NCBI GenBank assembly: GCA_935421135.1
Contig: OW285188.1
Location: forward strand, 11,884,733-11,948,732
Direction: 5' to 3'
Length of the DNA stretch: 64,000 bases
Source of the DNA: Bugulina stolonifera
Taxonomy: Eukaryota; Bryozoa; Gymnolaemata; Cheilostomatida; Bugulidae
A program made the translations under genes and the position numbers. Shown here piece after piece: positions 59,260-64,000 of the stretch. The notes beneath the pieces were generated by a model, which worked only from the letters and a program-made list of their open reading frames with translations, searched no databases and had not been told where the DNA came from. Each line of letters opens with the position of its first letter. Positions within the stretch are counted from its first letter, which is position 1.

Positions 59260-62200
59260 ACTCGGTGAGTTGTTTTAATAGTTGAACAAAATGTTGGTAA
59301 TTTTTATTGCAAAGGTCATCATCAGTAATAAGATTATTTGATTGCATGTGTGGCATGCACTATGGTTGCAAGGTTGTTCTAGAAACCTGGGTCTGCAGAA
59401 ACATAGTTCACCGTAGCCTGATCGAGATTCGGCTAAGCAGGAGCCTGCCACTGCATGTACGTGTATGTTTAGGTCTTCCTTGCATGCCCTTATTATGCTG
59501 GTCACATTTCCATCTGCAAAATGTCAGTTGATGCCGTATATATTGTATCTGTATGTATATGTACATGTAGGTCTGTGAATTGTGAAAATGTAGGTTTGGG
59601 TTCTCCAAAATTTTCTGCAAGTGCTCCTACAAGAATTTTTTACTGTGACAAGAACAGGCTGCATTTCCAGTGGCATAAAGTATGTTTACACTAGCCAAGC
59701 TGATCTCATTTTTGGATATTTCCAATGTCATGTTGATACTAATCAACACTAGGTTAGTGTGGGACTTGTCTATTTTTTTCATCATTTTTTCATGCTGTAA
59801 TAGGAAAACAATATGCACTTGTTACACCTGAACAACCCGCATACTATGGAGGAACTGACCTATGCAAACACTCTTTAACCGCTTACGACTTTCATCAAGA
59901 ATAAGAGAATTCTTACCCATACAAGCAACTTGATTCATCTGAAACACAGTGACCCTTATCATTTCTGCCCATATGTACTTACATAGACAGTAGATCATTG
60001 CTTATATTGACAATGATGACTAATGACTAGAAAACCTTGTATGAGTTATTACCTCTCTTATCCCTCCTCACCCATTTCACGCAAGTTGTAGGACAAGTTC
60101 TTACAGTCAAAGTTGTCTGAAAGACAGGATCTGCACACTTGTTCCCATCCTTCTCTGTGTTGCAAGCATAGCATTGTATGGGTTCTGCAATGAAGCAATT
60201 GTGCTGCCAATTATTGCTGCATGATAGTAGGCCTATTATACATGTAGTATGTCATATTGTGCTACATGTAAACAGGTCTATACTTTACTAAAATGACCAT
60301 GCTTGATGGCAACAAACATGCAAATCATAAAGGGTTTAAGCCTGCCCATGTTTGTCCACAGCATCAGAATACAATAATGCAGTATAATATCTTTCTTATT
60401 AATTCAATTAATTTAATTTTATGCATACTTGCCAAATGATAATTATGCAATTAAGCCATAACCAAAATAATACCCTCTCTAGAAGTTGCTTGCTACGTAC
60501 CTCCTTGCATATTGCATATTCTGACATTTATAGTTGACATATTATTCGGTTAGTGAAGCCAAGTCTGTTGACAGTGAAACGCGTGAGAAATATGTGACTA
60601 ACTTCATATTTCAGTGTTTTCAAGAAATGAATTTTACATGTCAATGAATTTATTAATCAGTGTTCACTTCATATTTCTACTGGTATGCTCATATCGAACA
60701 CAACATATTTTTATTTTTTGCATCAGTTTGTGCTGTGTTGTAGCCATACTTCAAAAACAGTTCAATAGCAAGATATCAAGCGGTTCTAACCATCTTGTGA
60801 GGTTATATTCCACATTCATATCAGAAGTAATTTAATCATTTATACAAGATAACAATAATACATGTAGTTGTGAAAATATTATTTAATATTTTTAATATAG
60901 TACACTAATAGTGATAATGTTTGTAATACAATTGCATGACAAACTGGAATCAATACATATTCTATATAATATAGAAATTTAGCCTGTTCAATTTTCAAGT
61001 TTCAGATATGGGACATGGGTACCCGGATCAAACACTGTCTTATAATAATGTCTATTATATAGTTATTTTCTCAAATTTTACATATTTTATTTATATATAC
61101 TGAGAAATTTAATTAGACACCATGTGCCACATGTCAGGAAACTTTAATTGGCAAACAATTCACCAAACAATATTATATGTCACCTTCTTTTGCCAATTTT
61201 TTAACAATACTGTGATCAACATATTTGCAGTGATATCAAACATTAATATTTGCAGCGTAAAACTGTGTGTATTATCCACTTTATGTAGTTTTATATTTCA
61301 CAACTCAACACGTGAATCTACCTTGTTGTTGACGTTTTGATTAATATTTACACTTAAAATCACTGTTATCCACTCACTACAGATATAATATTGTATTTCA
61401 CCAAAATACTACTACTAATTTATAAAATTATTATACATACTAATTTGTAACTTATTTTTCTACTTTTTGCACCAATTGTATTGAATAATGGTCAATGTAC
61501 AGTGTTCATGCAGATTCAAAAAAATTTTCTTTTTAGAAAAAATCATGTATAGTTTGAAAGCAGCATACCAAAAATGGCATATCATTGATAACATTATTTA
61601 TTTGAAAGTTGATGAATAATTTATATGAATTGATGCTAATTGGCACGGTCTCGTCTACATTAGCTTCCACAGCATAGCTACATGAGGGTGTTACATCAAT
61701 CAGCATGCAGTGTTATGTCTGATAAAGTCAAAATTCAAAACTGTTGTTATTAACTAGTTCTAACTGGACTCACCGCTCTCAAGGTATGGGTTCATGTTAA
61801 GGGGATCTCTCCCATGATTGGCCGATATAAATTTCACATCATAGTGGTTTACAAATATCCACACACAAATTTGTATTTTAATTAAGGCGTATCCTTTAGC
61901 CATGGTACTAGTCTAGATAATTAAATATTATTTTCTGCTCTGCCCACACAAAATCAGAACTTCTGCGCAAAGTATAACCTAATGGTATGCATTATTGTAT
62001 GCCATACAATGGAAATAACAATCTTCACAGTTTTCTTTACGTATTGAGACCTTTTTTGCGGAATGTTACTATTTTTTCAGTCAAAGTCCTGATTATTGAA
62101 CAATGTATCTAATGACATAAATTATTAAAATTGTCCGCTGTAAAGAATTACAACTAAAATCATTCAACATATTACTTGGATTGGAAGCAAGTTAATTGAA

Positions 62201-64000
62201 GAAATGTTTTTTTTCACTTGCTCTAGTTTTAATGTATAGTTGAATAACCAGAGGCCAGGAGAGCAAAAATGAATGTGAACCACTCAAATCAATCTTCTTA
62301 CAGAATTACTATTCAAAATAATTACTGCTTTGACTAACCTTGTTGCTGCCAGCTAGATAATGCTGTGACAAGAGTAAACTCAACAACATATAAAATTGTG
62401 AAAAGTATAAAGTGCTTCAACATTCCTCAGCTGTTCATATTAGTCTCAGCTCTATTAACAACTGATATGCCAATGTTGGGACAAACAGAAAGCTCACCAC
62501 TCAACAAGGCTATAATTACTCAGATATTTGTCATGGTGGCTATACAATGTAACTTCTAACTATACTGGGAGTACATCTATACTTATTGACTATGACATCT
62601 GAAAATCAGAGTTATATGGTTCCATGGGGAAAAGCAATTAATCTACCATTCAGATAGCATTCTCAAGATGTACATGATTCTAAAGTTCATTACTAATGAC
62701 TGTGTAGTTCTTATTGTATAGCTACATGTACATGTATGTGTACCTCTGTAGCAGCAGACTAATGGTATTGGTAAATTGGTATTGCCATCAAAGCAGGCTG
62801 CTAGTGGTTAGGCAAGTAAAATATTATATCCTTTCTGCCCACTTATCATATCAATTTGTAAGAATACTATATCCATGGATATGTACAACTTTTTATAAAA
62901 TACAACAATATTTTATACTGTGATGGGTTTGTGAGCCTTTACTTCTTGGATCACGTAAGTAGCTAATGAAATGTTCAACATAGCTATTCAGCAGTTGCTG
63001 AAAGGGTTATGGGGACAGTTTGGATAAGTTGAATATACTATCATCCTCACTAATAGCCATCCTAATTACATGCATCAATGAGCCTTCCTTCTGTAGTGAA
63101 GACAACACCTGTGTTATTATAATATACTATAGAGAAAGAGCGAGAGAGGACAAGACACACAATACCCAAAGAATTTTTAATAAAACTTTGTAAAAGTTTC
63201 TTTTGAAAAGTGTCAAATATTATATAGGCTTCATTAATAATAAAATTGGAATATAGCAACAGTATTATTTGTGAAATGTTCTTAAATGTGCAATATGTAG
63301 CTAAATCGAAGCCATAATAGTAAGTTAATATGGATTGTATACATACATGTACTTACATTCAGCTAACTATACAAATGTAGGTAGACAGTGTACAATTAAT
63401 GAAGTGCACCTTGTCAGGTTGCTTTAATCAAAATTCATTTACAAGTACATAAATGTAATATATTGTGTATACTTATACAGTGGCCATCTTGTGCAATACG
63501 CATGCTGAAAGATTTGAGGTCCAGAACAAGTGCTTTTAGGCATAGGGAATATGCTACAATCTGCAATAGGCCAACTGTATTTAATATTCATATGCAGTCA
63601 TAGACATGACCATGTACATGCACATGAACATGTACATGTAAATATGTGTAGTTTCCAGTGAAGTTTATTCTGCCTGATCAGCAGTGTGCTATAAAGGAGG
63701 AAACAATTAACAAAGTTTTGAATGGTCAGCGACCCTTCTAAGTAATATCTAATTGACGTTTCGGGATTGTTACAAGACTTCTTATCTCCATTCCCCGTCT
63801 TTTAATAACACATGTAGATGTATGAACACTAGTTATAAGGAGACGAGCACACGGCAAGGTTATATAGACGTCTGGAAATGCAATGTCAAAATTGGAACAA
63901 TGCAGTTTCTGCTAACAAATTATTCATGTGCACGTCTCTCTCTCTCTCTCTTCCAAGTGAATGGAAGTGAATAGCCTGGCATTGTCTGGCCAGCGAACAT
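59260..64000. other. Downstream intergenic, no gene recognised
   Basis: AT-rich with only short unsupported frames. A 33-codon frame near 59,806-59,871 (ALVTPEQPAYYGGTD) looks protein-like but has no splice-consistent continuation I could find. A (TC)8 run lies at 63935-63950. Repeated CATGTACATG-type palindromes cluster at 63,608-63,640. Confidence 0.45.

Noticed and set aside
1..64000. CRISPR arrays, bacterial operons or integrases
   Set aside because: None is visible; spliceosomal introns throughout show this is nuclear animal DNA.

Overview
This is a eukaryotic, AT-rich animal window. It holds four complete, intron-rich protein genes, the 5' end of a fifth, and many transposon remnants. 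Genes were assembled by hand from spliced frames; every phase closes and lengths match known families. A metazoan is indicated by a receptor guanylyl cyclase with an ANF-type extracellular domain, together with animal-type SPT6, TCEANC2 and TMEM147. Short introns (mostly 0.2-0.6 kb), low GC and hAT, mariner and CR1/jockey-like elements suit a marine invertebrate. A sponge is my guess only.

Layout. 1-768 (-): first exons of a small secreted protein running off the left edge. 0.8-6.1 kb: no gene seen. 6.1-27.0 kb (-): a 25-exon receptor guanylyl cyclase (about 1272 aa), probably with a 5' UTR exon near 28.6 kb. Its introns carry a complete-ended hAT element (20,515-21,738), an internally deleted mariner (25,219-26,200), two copies of a TA-flanked MITE, a tRNA-derived SINE candidate and minisatellites. 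27-31.4 kb: no coding signal. 31.38-32.46 kb (+): a 5'-truncated non-LTR reverse transcriptase with an open frame. 33.36-34.81 kb (+): TCEANC2 (208 aa, 4 exons). 35.06-40.01 kb (-): TMEM147 (224 aa, 6 exons), convergent with TCEANC2 and carrying a second hAT-like element in its first intron. 43.19-58.78 kb (+): SPT6 (1736 aa, 32 exons). 59.3-64 kb: no gene recognised.

Functionally, TCEANC2 (TFIIS-like domains) and SPT6 (histone chaperone travelling with RNA polymerase II) are both transcription-elongation proteins on the same strand. TMEM147 lies between them on the other strand. The guanylyl cyclase is an unrelated signalling gene.

The most unusual structures are these: an SPT6 tail expanded into QTPRxG repeats resembling an SPT5-type phosphorylated repeat; two cases where a 3' splice site plus the start of its exon is duplicated inside the upstream intron (SPT6 exon 16, cyclase exon 8); GC-AG introns in both large genes; and several transposons whose target-site duplications can still be read.
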